This document shows, piece after piece, positions 8,080 to 15,480 of a stretch of DNA of 26,228 bases (positions within the stretch are counted from its first letter, which is position 1; every line of letters starts with the position of its first letter). Both the position numbers and the translations under genes were made by a program. The notes beneath the pieces were generated by a model, which was not told the DNA's origin, made no database searches, and saw nothing but the letters and a program-made list of their open reading frames with translations. The stretch comes from a virus, in IMG/VR virus record IMGVR_UViG_3300028394_000280, positions 1 through 26,228 of that record. One strand, written 5' to 3'.

Positions 8080-9498
8080 ATGCAAATGTTCAATGCAGAA
8101 TATTTGCAGGAGAAGTGGGCACCAATCCTTGACTATCAAGGACTAGATGGAATCAAAGATTCACATCGTAGAATGGTTACCGCTGTCCTGCTCGAAAACC
8201 AAGAAAAAACTCTCCGCGAAGAGCGTGAGTTTCTTTCCGAATCACCAACCACCAACACACAATCTGGTACTTATGGTGGCACAGGCAATGCTGGTTTCAG
8301 TGGTGGCGCTTCATCACCTGTTGCAGGTTTCGATCCAGTTCTGATCTCCTTGATCAGACGCGCAATGCCTAACTTGGTCGCTTATGACCTCGCAGGTGTT
8401 CAACCAATGAACGGTCCTACTGGACTCATCTTCGCAATGCGTTCGAAGTACAAAAATCAGAGTGGTTCAGAAACCTTCTACAACGAAGTAGATTCTGCAT
8501 ATTCTGGTCAAGGTTCAACATTCACCGAAACTGAAGGATGGACTAATGGTGCAGTTGGTCTTGGTACTACTGCTCAAACCGGTTCAAATCCAGGTCTTCT
8601 TGATGCTGCTGGAACTAATCCAGCACTTTATAATGTCGGTCAAGGTATGCGTACCGATAATGCAGAAAACCTTGGTACTACCGAAGGTGGTCAGTTCAAC
8701 GAGATGTCTTTCTCGATTGAAAAAATCACCGTTACTGCAAAGTCACGTGCTCTGAAAGCTGAGTATTCACTCGAACTCGCACAAGACCTCAAGGCAATTC
8801 ACGGTCTGAATGCAGAAGCTGAGTTGGCAAATCTTCTGTCAACTGAGATTCTTGCTGAAATCAACCGTGAAGTCATCCGTACCATCTATAACGTTGCTAA
8901 GCCTGGTGCTCAGACTAACGTTGCTACTAATGGTACTTTTGACCTTGACGTTGACTCCAACGGTCGTTGGTCTGTTGAGAAGTTCAAAGGTCTTATCTTC
9001 CAAATCGAGCGCGATGCAAACGCAATCGCACAACAAACTCGTAGAGGAAAGGGTAACATGATCCTCTGTTCTGCTGACGTTGCTTCGGCACTCACCATGG
9101 CAGGTGTTCTTGATTACACCCCAGCACTCAACGCTAATCTTAACGTTGATGACACCGGCAATACCTTCGCTGGTATTCTTCAAGGCAAGTATAAGGTCTA
9201 TATCGATCCTTATGCTGGTGGTTTCACAAACTCTGGAACTGTCGGTGGTCAGTATTACGTTGTCGGTTATAAGGGTTCTTCCCCTTATGATGCTGGTCTC
9301 TTCTACTGCCCTTATGTTCCTCTCCAAATGGTTCGTGCCGTTGGTGAGAACACTTTCCAACCAAAAATTGGATTCAAGACTCGTTATGGTATTGTTGCAA
9401 ACCCATTCGCTAAGGGTGCAGACACTGCTAATCCTGGCGTTCTTGAAAGAAACACCAACGTCTACTACAGAAGAGTTGCTGTTGCAAACCTTATGTGA
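8080..9498 (+). CDS. gp23: Major capsid protein gp23
   Basis: This is the main shell protein of the head. It is 472 residues, shorter than T4 gp23 (521). Recognisable segments are FNAEYLQEKWAPILDY at the start, VLISLIRRAMPNLVAYDLAGVQPMNGPTG near 86-115, and SFSIEKITVTAKSRALKAEYS near 210-230. The C-terminal part contains KVYIDPYAGG and ends YYRRVAVANLM. FLSE at residues 51-54 fits the LxE gp21 cleavage rule, so the first 54 residues are probably removed on maturation. Codons end in C far more often than in the neighbouring genes, as in a very highly expressed gene. A strong terminator follows. No gp24-like vertex gene follows, unlike T4. Confidence 0.97.
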   Translation: MQMFNAEYLQEKWAPILDYQGLDGIKDSHRRMVTAVLLENQEKTLREEREFLSESPTTNTQSGTYGGTGNAGFSGGASSPVAGFDPVLISLIRRAMPNLVAYDLAGVQPMNGPTGLIFAMRSKYKNQSGSETFYNEVDSAYSGQGSTFTETEGWTNGAVGLGTTAQTGSNPGLLDAAGTNPALYNVGQGMRTDNAENLGTTEGGQFNEMSFSIEKITVTAKSRALKAEYSLELAQDLKAIHGLNAEAELANLLSTEILAEINREVIRTIYNVAKPGAQTNVATNGTFDLDVDSNGRWSVEKFKGLIFQIERDANAIAQQTRRGKGNMILCSADVASALTMAGVLDYTPALNANLNVDDTGNTFAGILQGKYKVYIDPYAGGFTNSGTVGGQYYVVGYKGSSPYDAGLFYCPYVPLQMVRAVGENTFQPKIGFKTRYGIVANPFAKGADTANPGVLERNTNVYYRRVAVANLM

Positions 9499-9518
9499 GT
9501 CTTTCTCACAAATCTCAT

Positions 9519-9544
9519 GGGGATCCTTCGGGATCCCTTTTTTT
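9519..9544 (+). terminator. Rho-independent terminator after gp23
   Basis: A seven to eight base-pair stem (GGGATCC with GGATCCC) closes a TTCG tetraloop and is followed by seven T. It lies 20 bases after the gp23 stop and should insulate capsid transcription from the genes downstream. Confidence 0.9.
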
Positions 9545-9564
9545 GTCTAAATACAAATAAAACG

Positions 9565-9966
9565 ATGAAGACATTTAAGCAATTTATGGTGGAGGCAACA
9601 CCATTTGCGCTAATGGGTCCCACGAGTGCTTATGGTCCAGGATTGTATGGAAATAAAACTGCAAGTGGTCAAGTTTTAACTCCAAATACTATAGGAATTG
9701 CTCATAAAACACTTCCATTGGGAAGTAATGTTAGACTAACAGATCCCGGAACTAAAAAAAGCATACAAGTACCAGTAATTGATAGAGGTCCTTATGTTGG
9801 TGATCGGCAAGCGGATGTGACAGATGCTACTGTCAAAAAAATGGGATATAGTGGATGGAAAGATTATGGAGTTCGTAATATAGATGTGACTCCAGTAGTG
9901 GCAAAACCTAAACCAGAACCACTAAAGGTAACTAAAAGTAAAGGTTTGATGTCAGGAAAATATTAA
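9565..9966 (+). CDS. RlpA-like double-psi beta-barrel protein with capsid-targeting-like N-terminus
   Basis: This protein has 133 residues. Residues about 30-105 match the RlpA-type double-psi beta-barrel: ASG at 33-35, AHKTLPLG with His47, and VIDRGPY with Asp73, the usual active-site pair of RlpA lytic transglycosylases. The first eleven residues, MKTFKQFMVEA, resemble the start of T4 internal proteins (MKTYQEFIAEA), which directs them into the prohead and is cut by gp21 after the Glu. No signal peptide is present. An in-frame ATG at 9517 lies inside the terminator and is unlikely to be used. I infer a peptidoglycan-acting protein packed in the head or built into the virion. A structural barrel without enzyme activity is also possible. 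Confidence 0.8.
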   Translation: MKTFKQFMVEATPFALMGPTSAYGPGLYGNKTASGQVLTPNTIGIAHKTLPLGSNVRLTDPGTKKSIQVPVIDRGPYVGDRQADVTDATVKKMGYSGWKDYGVRNIDVTPVVAKPKPEPLKVTKSKGLMSGKY

Positions 9967-9967
9967 T

Positions 9968-10534
9968 ATGGCAACTTCACCTCTTGCAAACCAAATTCAA
10001 AATAGAAATTTTTTATCTCCTGCCGGATTTAAATTTACCTTAGCAAAATATCCTAAGGTCTCATTTATGTGCAATTCTGCAAAAATTCCTGAATTGAATT
10101 TAGGTGTTGCAAAACAACCAACATACTTAAAAACAATTGATGTTCCTGGTGAGATATTAGTTTTTGGCGATCTCACATTAAAATTTCTTGTAGACGAGAA
10201 TATGGAAAACTATATGATCATTCACAATTGGTTGACTGCATTGGGTGGTTCTGGAAGTCTTCAAGAATATGCAGATTTAATTACAGATGAAAATGGAACA
10301 AAAGATGGTAAAGAAGCATATAGTGATGGAACTCTTCGTGTTTTAAATAGCAATTATAAAGAAACCGCACTTGTAAAATTTCTAGATCTTTTTCCAGTTT
10401 CTATAACTTCATTAGATTTTGATGCAACAATTGCCGATGTTCAATATTTTACTGCACAAGTGACCTTCAAATACACAATCTATGATATACTAGGAACAGA
10501 TAACAAACCACTTTATCCACTTAAGAAAAAATGA
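9968..10534 (+). CDS. Tail-tube-like virion protein, probably gp3 (tail completion) by position
   Basis: This protein has 188 residues. The layout resembles the gp19/gp54 tube family. It begins with SPAGFKFTLAKYPKVSF, then a strand pair and LTLKFLVDENMENYMIIHNWLTALG near residues 70-95. It continues with a segment ending SDGTLRVLNSNYKETALVKFLDLFP and a final beta pair, QYFTAQVTFKYTIYDIL. In related cyanophages the gene between 23 and uvsY is, as I recall, usually labelled gp3, the tail completion and sheath-stabilising protein. Gp54 or another baseplate tube protein cannot be excluded. It begins one base after the RlpA-like stop and overlaps the uvsY start by four bases. Confidence 0.7.
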   Translation: MATSPLANQIQNRNFLSPAGFKFTLAKYPKVSFMCNSAKIPELNLGVAKQPTYLKTIDVPGEILVFGDLTLKFLVDENMENYMIIHNWLTALGGSGSLQEYADLITDENGTKDGKEAYSDGTLRVLNSNYKETALVKFLDLFPVSITSLDFDATIADVQYFTAQVTFKYTIYDILGTDNKPLYPLKKK

Positions 10535-10962
10535 ATCTTGATGAAATTCAGGAGATGTGGCAGAGAGATTCTGTCATAGATCCCGACAACCTACACGATG
10601 AATCTTTAAAAATTCCACAATTACACTCAAAATATTATACAATATATAATACAATCACTCTTCTTCGTGAAAAGGCAAGAGAAACTTATAATAGAGTACG
10701 TCTAGAACGTTATAACTACTACACAGGAAAGGCACCAGCAGAGGTATATGTAGAAGAACCATTTCCGTATAAGGTAAGAGAGAAGGATGCTATAGAGAGG
10801 CATATGAGTGCGGATGAGAGACTGTCTAAAATTGATTTAAAGGTTAGATATTATGACATTATGCTTAAGTTTTTAGAAGAAGTTATTAAAACCATTTCCA
10901 ATAGAACATACCAAATCAAAAATGCAATAGAGTTTATGAGATTTAGTGCTGGATACAATTAA
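10531..10962 (+). CDS. uvsY: Recombination mediator protein UvsY
   Basis: UvsY loads the UvsX recombinase onto single-stranded DNA coated with gp32. It is 143 residues (T4 UvsY is 137). It aligns by eye with T4 UvsY through most of its length: LDEIQEMWQRDSVIDPDNL at the start, RLERYNYYTGKA in the middle, SADERLSKIDLKVRYYDIML near residues 90-110, and IKNAIEFMRFSAGYN at the end. It overlaps the preceding gene by four bases (ATGA) and ends before a hairpin terminator. In T4 uvsY and uvsW are also neighbours, but here a homing endonuclease gene separates them. Confidence 0.88.
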   Translation: MNLDEIQEMWQRDSVIDPDNLHDESLKIPQLHSKYYTIYNTITLLREKARETYNRVRLERYNYYTGKAPAEVYVEEPFPYKVREKDAIERHMSADERLSKIDLKVRYYDIMLKFLEEVIKTISNRTYQIKNAIEFMRFSAGYN

Positions 10963-10965
10963 CTA

Positions 10966-10989
10966 AGGAGGCAGAAATGCCTCTTTTTT
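10966..10989 (+). terminator. Rho-independent terminator after uvsY
   Basis: The stem GGAGGC pairs with GCCTCT (one G-T pair), has a six-base loop AGAAAT and is followed by a run of six T. It starts four bases after the uvsY stop. A late promoter follows two bases later. Confidence 0.8.
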
Positions 10990-10991
10990 AT

Positions 10992-10999
10992 TATAAATA
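10992..10999 (+). promoter_or_regulatory. T4-type late promoter TATAAATA before the homing endonuclease
   Basis: An exact TATAAATA lies 21 bases before the ATG at 11021, directly after the uvsY terminator. It would give the endonuclease, and probably uvsW behind it, late transcription. Confidence 0.75.
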
Positions 11000-11020
11000 C
11001 TTTGGGATGGAGATATGTTT

Positions 11021-11674
11021 ATGGCATTCATATACAAAATAACCAACAATATAAACGGAAAATTTTATATTGGATTTACTAGTCAAAAAAATCCAAAATT
11101 AAGATTTAATCAACATTTATCATCTGCTCGTAGTAAAAAATCAAACAATCAACCAATTATTAGAGCAATTAAAAAATATGGAGAAGATAATTTTTCATTT
11201 GAGATTTTATTGGAGGGAGATGAAGATTTTCTGTTGAAAAAAGAAGAACCAAGATTAATAGAAGAACTAAAACCAGAATATAATGGAACTTTTGGTGGAG
11301 AAGGAGTATTGGGATATAAACATACACAACAATCAAAGGATATATGCCGTCTCTCAACATTAGGTAAGAAAGAATGTGAGTTTCATAAAGAATGGAGAGC
11401 AAAAAAAATAAAAGATGGATGGGACAATCAATCCAATGAAAAGAAAATAGAAATAGCATCAAATACATTAAATTGCAATACACAAAGAATTGAAATAGAA
11501 GTTGAAGGTATAAAGTTTAAAAGTATTAATGAAGCAGCACGATGGGCAGTAGATAAATACTCTATAGGAAGGAACACCGCAATAAGATATATTAAAGAAG
11601 GTCGTTCATTTTCCAATAAAAAACAATTGAACTATAGTTATAATGGAACCTACAAAGCATCAAAATACCTCTAA
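11021..11674 (+). CDS. GIY-YIG homing endonuclease
   Basis: This is a probable selfish endonuclease of 217 residues. The GIY-YIG domain covers residues 1-100: FIYKITNNINGKFYIGFTS with the YIG at 16-18, the expected catalytic Arg28 in LRFNQH, a Glu-rich segment KKEEPRLIEELKPEYNG that should hold the catalytic Glu, and GGEGV. A GYKHTQQSKDICRLSTLGK segment resembles a NUMOD3 DNA-binding motif. Near residues 165-200, FKSINEAARWAVDKYSIGRNTAIRYIKEG looks like a NUMOD1/helix-turn-helix module. I chose ATG 11021 because GGAG at 11009-11012 is 8 bases away, while the ATG at 11015 is only two. The gene is especially A-rich and its 3' end overlaps uvsW by 32 bases, as expected of an insertion. Confidence 0.88.
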   Translation: MAFIYKITNNINGKFYIGFTSQKNPKLRFNQHLSSARSKKSNNQPIIRAIKKYGEDNFSFEILLEGDEDFLLKKEEPRLIEELKPEYNGTFGGEGVLGYKHTQQSKDICRLSTLGKKECEFHKEWRAKKIKDGWDNQSNEKKIEIASNTLNCNTQRIEIEVEGIKFKSINEAARWAVDKYSIGRNTAIRYIKEGRSFSNKKQLNYSYNGTYKASKYL

Positions 11675-13133
11675 TGGACATATTATAATTCAAAAGAAAA
11701 ATGAGGTGTATTTAACTATTCAAGCAGAACCTCATATCTATTATGAATTAAGAGACGCATTTCAATTTGAAGTTCCAAATGCTAAGTTTTCCCCATCTTA
11801 TAAAAATAAATGGTGGGATGGTCGTATATATTTGTTTAATGTAGATACAAGAGAAATTTATATTGGACTCTTAGACAGAATTATCCGATTCTGTGAGGAT
11901 CATGAATATACGTATGAATTCTCAAACAACAAATTTTACGGACTTCCCTTTGAGATAAATGAGAACATCTCAAAGGAAGGTGTGAAAGATTATATGACTG
12001 CAATCAGTAGACACGCCCCACGTGATTATCAAGTCGAGGGAGTATACGACGCCTTACGACATAATCGAAAATTATTGATATCTCCAACTGCTTCTGGAAA
12101 GTCGTTGATGATATATTCTGTTGTGAGATATTACGTTGAGAGACAACAAAATATTCTGATAGTTGTGCCGACGACTTCCCTTGTAGAACAAATGTATAAA
12201 GATTTTGCAGATTATGGATGGGATGTTGGTTCATACTGCCACAAGATATACGCTGGTAAGGAACGAGAAACTGATTCCCAAGTTATTATTACTACCTGGC
12301 AAAGTATTTACAAATTGCCCAAGCAGTATTTTTCCAGATTTAATGTAGTCGTAGGAGATGAGGCACACCAATTTAAATCCAAGTCATTAATATCTATAAT
12401 GACGAAACTTTGTGATGCAAAATATCGCTTTGGATTCACCGGAACTCTAGATGGAAGTCAGACTCATAAGTGGGTATTGGAAGGATTATTTGGGCCTTCA
12501 TACAAGATTATCAATACCGATGAACTGATGCAAAAAGGACATCTTGCCAAATTAGACATCAAAATACTTCTATTGAAACATCCTCCAAATAAGTTTGATA
12601 TTTTTGAGGATGAGGTTCAATATATCATCAATCATCAAAAGAGAAATAACTTTATCAAAAATCTTGCTCTAGATTTAAAGGGAAATACTCTTGTTTTATT
12701 TTCAAGAGTCGAAGGTCATGGACAACCTTTATATGAACTCATAAATAATGATAAGATTGACGATAGACATGTTTTCTTTGTACATGGCGGTGTAGAAACT
12801 GAAGAACGGGAAAAAGTTAGAGAAATAACCGAAAAGGAGAATAATGCAATCATCGTTGCTTCTTATGGCACTTTTTCTACTGGTGTTAATATTCGAAATC
12901 TTCACAATGTTATCTTTGCTTCTCCCAGTAAATCGAGAATCAGAAATCTTCAATCAATCGGTAGAGTTCTTAGAAAAGGTGAAAACAAAGTAAAAGCAAC
13001 TCTATATGACATTGCCGATGATATCAGTTATAAGTCAAGAAAGAATTATACATTAAATCATCTTATTGAGAGAATTAAAATTTATAATGAAGAAAATTTC
13101 AATTACGATATTGTTAACATACCACTAAAATGA
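11643..13133 (+). CDS. uvsW: Recombination and repair helicase UvsW
   Basis: This is a superfamily 2 helicase that unwinds R-loops and branched DNA, helping the switch from origin-dependent to recombination-dependent replication. It is 496 residues (T4 UvsW is 503). The N-terminal domain contains FSPSYKNKWWDGRIYLF near 49-65, as in T4. Helicase motifs follow: Walker A SPTASGKS at 147-154, DEAH at 239-242, TGT at 266-268, and motif VI QSIGRVLRKG near 440. The start lies inside the preceding endonuclease gene, with no clear ribosome site. No other ATG is available before the conserved region, so the original start may have been altered by the insertion. Confidence 0.93.
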   Translation: MEPTKHQNTSNGHIIIQKKNEVYLTIQAEPHIYYELRDAFQFEVPNAKFSPSYKNKWWDGRIYLFNVDTREIYIGLLDRIIRFCEDHEYTYEFSNNKFYGLPFEINENISKEGVKDYMTAISRHAPRDYQVEGVYDALRHNRKLLISPTASGKSLMIYSVVRYYVERQQNILIVVPTTSLVEQMYKDFADYGWDVGSYCHKIYAGKERETDSQVIITTWQSIYKLPKQYFSRFNVVVGDEAHQFKSKSLISIMTKLCDAKYRFGFTGTLDGSQTHKWVLEGLFGPSYKIINTDELMQKGHLAKLDIKILLLKHPPNKFDIFEDEVQYIINHQKRNNFIKNLALDLKGNTLVLFSRVEGHGQPLYELINNDKIDDRHVFFVHGGVETEEREKVREITEKENNAIIVASYGTFSTGVNIRNLHNVIFASPSKSRIRNLQSIGRVLRKGENKVKATLYDIADDISYKSRKNYTLNHLIERIKIYNEENFNYDIVNIPLK

Positions 13134-13543
13134 TGATGAGTGAAGAGTTTTATTGCATTTTAAAACTTATATCTGGAGAAGAAATTCTATCAATTATCAT
13201 GGTAGATGAGAATGATGGTGATCCAATCATTATTCTTCAAAATCCTGTTGTAATGAAATCCGTCAGTAGTAATGGAAATACTTATATGAAGATAAAACCT
13301 TGGATGGAACTATCTGATGAGGATATCTTTTTTATAAAGTTTGATAGAGTAATTACAATGACTGAAACTGTAAATAAGAGACTCATTACACTCTATCAGC
13401 AATATTTAAGTTATGATGATAGTATAGATGCATATAAACCTTCAGGTGAAGTAAAAATATCAGAACAAAAAGGGTACATATCTTCAGTAGAGTCTGCTCG
13501 TAAAAAACTTGAAGAGTTATATAAAGATATTAAAGAAAGCTAA
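13130..13543 (+). CDS. Small protein of unknown function, possible Sm-like fold
   Basis: This protein has 137 residues. I do not recognise it by name. The first 55 residues read as a short beta-barrel pattern: YCILKLISGEEILSIIM, an acidic turn, then PIIILQNPVVMKS, which recalls Sm/LSm proteins (strand, SGEE turn, strand, NP turn). The middle has a strand-rich stretch with MKIKPWMELSDEDIFFIKFDRVITMTE, and the last 30 residues are a charged helix. Three successive ATG codons open the gene and the first overlaps the uvsW stop (ATGA), so translation is probably coupled. A small RNA-binding or virion protein is possible. Confidence 0.8.
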   Translation: MMMSEEFYCILKLISGEEILSIIMVDENDGDPIIILQNPVVMKSVSSNGNTYMKIKPWMELSDEDIFFIKFDRVITMTETVNKRLITLYQQYLSYDDSIDAYKPSGEVKISEQKGYISSVESARKKLEELYKDIKES

Positions 13544-13592
13544 GTTCTCATCTTCAACCGGGACAAACCTAGTCTATATGGATTTTTGATAG

Positions 13593-13622
13593 TTGTCAAG
13601 CCCCCTTAAAGTGTGCTATAAT
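13593..13622 (+). promoter_or_regulatory. Host-type (sigma-70) promoter before gp55
   Basis: TTGTCA and TATAAT are separated by 18 bases, and TGC directly before the -10 box makes it an extended -10 promoter. It lies in the 112-base gap before gp55, 33 bases from its ATG. This would let host RNA polymerase make the phage late sigma factor early or in mid-infection. Confidence 0.8.
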
Positions 13623-13655
13623 TAACTTAACTTATTAATGGATAAATGAGACCCC

Positions 13656-14177
13656 ATGGCAAAAAAGAAATCGGAGCACTATGTAAACAATAAAGAATTA
13701 CTGGAAGCAATGATATTGTATCGAAGTAAGGTAGATATTGCTCGTGAAAAGTATGTTGAGAAATATGATATTGATCCCCCAAAGTCTGGACCTTGGGAAG
13801 GAAAACCAAGAATTCCAAATTATCTTGGAGATTGTTTTCTAAAAATTGCTACTCACTTATCTTATAAACCTAATTTTGTTAATTATATGTTCCGTGAGGA
13901 TATGATTTCTGATGGGATTGAGAATTGTGTGCAGTATATTCATAACTTTAATCCAGAAAGGTCTCAGAATCCATTCGCATATTTTACTCAGATTATTCAC
14001 TATGCATTTCTGCGTAGAATTCAAAAAGAAAAGAAACAATTAGAAATTAAAAATAAAATCATTGAACGCACTGGATTTGATGAGGTTATGGTGATAGACG
14101 ACAACTTGCTTTCTGGAAGCAATTCCGAGTATAATAGTATGAAGGACAACATCCAGTACAGAAATAACAATCGATGA
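13656..14177 (+). CDS. gp55: Late sigma factor gp55
   Basis: This is the RNA polymerase sigma factor for late genes; with gp33 and the gp45 clamp it directs host polymerase to TATAAATA promoters. It is 173 residues (T4 gp55 is 185). The core resembles sigma region 2: FREDMISDGIENCVQYIHNFNPERSQNPFAYFTQIIHYAFLRRIQKEKKQ at residues 79-128 (quoted in parts: DGIENCVQYIHNF, NPFAYFTQIIHYAFLRRI). The ATG at 13656 is preceded in frame by a stop nine bases upstream, which fixes the start. It has its own host-type promoter, and its stop overlaps the gp47 start (ATGA). Confidence 0.92.
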   Translation: MAKKKSEHYVNNKELLEAMILYRSKVDIAREKYVEKYDIDPPKSGPWEGKPRIPNYLGDCFLKIATHLSYKPNFVNYMFREDMISDGIENCVQYIHNFNPERSQNPFAYFTQIIHYAFLRRIQKEKKQLEIKNKIIERTGFDEVMVIDDNLLSGSNSEYNSMKDNIQYRNNNR

Positions 14178-15214
14178 AAGTTGCAATTTTGAGTGACACC
14201 CATTACGGCGCAAAAAAAGGTTCAAAGCATCTTCATGATCACTTTGAACTTTTCTATAAGAATGTTTTCTTTCCTGGACTAGAAGAGCACGAAGTAGAGA
14301 CAGTCATTCATATGGGTGATGCTTTTGATAGTCGTAAGTCAATTGATTATCAAAGTCTGGAATGGGCAAAGAGAGTTGTATTTGAACCTCTTCGTAAGTA
14401 TGAAGTTCACATGATTGTAGGAAATCATGATTGTTACTACAAGAATACCAATCATGTTAACTCCCCAGACCTTCTTCTTAAGACTTATTCAAATATTAAA
14501 ACTTATAGTTCTCCAACAAATACAAAAGTTGGTGGAATTGATATGGCATTTATTCCCTGGATTTGTAGTGAGAATCATGATGAAACCATGAATGTGATTA
14601 AGAAATCTAAAGCAAAGGTTGCAATGGGACATCTAGAACTTCAAGGTTTCCGTGTAAACAATACTCTAGTCATGGATGAGCACGGATTGGACTCAAATAT
14701 TTTTTCAAAGTTTACAAAGGTATTTTCTGGACACTATCACACTCGTTCCGATAATGGGAAGATTTTTTATCTTGGCAATCCTTACGAAATGTATTGGACG
14801 GATGTGAATGATACTCGGGGATTTCATATTTTTGATACGGAAACTTTAGAGCACACACCAATCAATAATCCTTATAAATTATTTTATAATCTTTATTATG
14901 AAGATACTCCATATCAAACATTTGATGCCAGCAAATATGAGAATAAAATTGTAAAAATTATTGTACGGAAAAAATCTAAACCAAAAGATTTTGAAAAGTT
15001 TGTAGACAAATTATATACGGCAGGTATTCAAGAACTTAAGATTGTTGAGAATTTTGAAATTCAAGAAAATGAAGAATTTGCGGTTGATGAAGAAGAAAAT
15101 ACGATTTCAATTCTAAATCGTTATATTGATGAGGCGGAAGTTCAATTTGATAAAAATATTATTAAGGGAATTCTTCAAAATCTTTATAAGGAGGCTTGCG
15201 AAGTAGCAGACTAA
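14174..15214 (+). CDS. gp47: Recombination endonuclease subunit gp47
   Basis: This is the nuclease of the gp46/gp47 complex, the phage counterpart of Mre11/SbcD, which resects DNA ends for recombination and recombination-dependent replication. It is 346 residues (T4 gp47 is 339). All metallophosphoesterase motifs are visible: DTHYG at 8-12, GDAFD at 48-52, GNHD at 83-86, GHLEL at 152-156 and GHYH at 186-189. The C-terminal third is charged and probably binds gp46. The start overlaps gp55 by four bases. A DUF3110 gene follows by a one-base overlap and separates it from gp46. Confidence 0.95.
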   Translation: MKVAILSDTHYGAKKGSKHLHDHFELFYKNVFFPGLEEHEVETVIHMGDAFDSRKSIDYQSLEWAKRVVFEPLRKYEVHMIVGNHDCYYKNTNHVNSPDLLLKTYSNIKTYSSPTNTKVGGIDMAFIPWICSENHDETMNVIKKSKAKVAMGHLELQGFRVNNTLVMDEHGLDSNIFSKFTKVFSGHYHTRSDNGKIFYLGNPYEMYWTDVNDTRGFHIFDTETLEHTPINNPYKLFYNLYYEDTPYQTFDASKYENKIVKIIVRKKSKPKDFEKFVDKLYTAGIQELKIVENFEIQENEEFAVDEEENTISILNRYIDEAEVQFDKNIIKGILQNLYKEACEVAD

Positions 15215-15480
15215 TGTTTCTTCTTACACTTAAAGATAAAAAAGATGAAGGTGCATTTGCCGTTCAAGATAGGTATGGTGAAAAAGTTTTATTTCTTTTT
15301 GAAGAAGAGGATGATGCGACTCGCTATGCCTTGATGCTTGAAGATCAAGAAAAAAAAGAAATGGATATTGTTGAAGTAGACGATGAACTTGCCATAAAGA
15401 CTTGTAAGATGTACAATTATAAGTATGCAGTGGTTACACCAAACGATATTGTGATTCCTCCTAAAAATGATAACTTTTAA
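15214..15480 (+). CDS. DUF3110 family protein (cyanobacterial type)
   Basis: This protein has 88 residues. The central segment VLFLFEEEDDATRYALMLEDQ (residues 25-45) and the following DIVEVDDELAIKTCKMYNYKY match the pattern of DUF3110, a small family known mainly from cyanobacteria (FEDEDDAxRxAxxLExQ, then VExIDxxEIxxFCxxxGY). Function is unknown. I chose ATG 15214, which overlaps the gp47 stop (TAATG), over a TTG at 15196 that is only one base from the upstream AAGGAGG. The 3' end overlaps gp46 by 14 bases. Sitting inside the 47-46 pair suggests expression with, and possibly a link to, the recombination nuclease. Confidence 0.8.
   Translation: MFLLTLKDKKDEGAFAVQDRYGEKVLFLFEEEDDATRYALMLEDQEKKEMDIVEVDDELAIKTCKMYNYKYAVVTPNDIVIPPKNDNF

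Noticed and set aside
8839-9360. 173-codon open frame on the minus strand inside gp23
   Set aside because: It is the complement of the strongly coding, C-ending-codon gp23 gene, has no family pattern and no promoter or ribosome site.
9546-9553. TCTAAATA as a late promoter for the RlpA-like gene
   Set aside because: It ends only 11 bases before the ATG, leaving almost no leader, unlike the 20-36 bases at the exact octamers. It is not excluded, but too weak to list.
9499-9967. gp24-like vertex protein after gp23
   Set aside because: No gp24-like sequence is present; the gene there is an RlpA-like protein.
13565-13582. Possible third copy of the 23-bp box 52 bases before the gp55 -10 element
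   Set aside because: The spacing fits and AAACC matches, but only about 7 of 17 bases agree, which is close to chance. This promoter also has its own -35 box.
15196-15213. TTG start for the DUF3110 protein
   Set aside because: The AAGGAGG lies only one base before the TTG, and the family match begins at the ATG at 15214.
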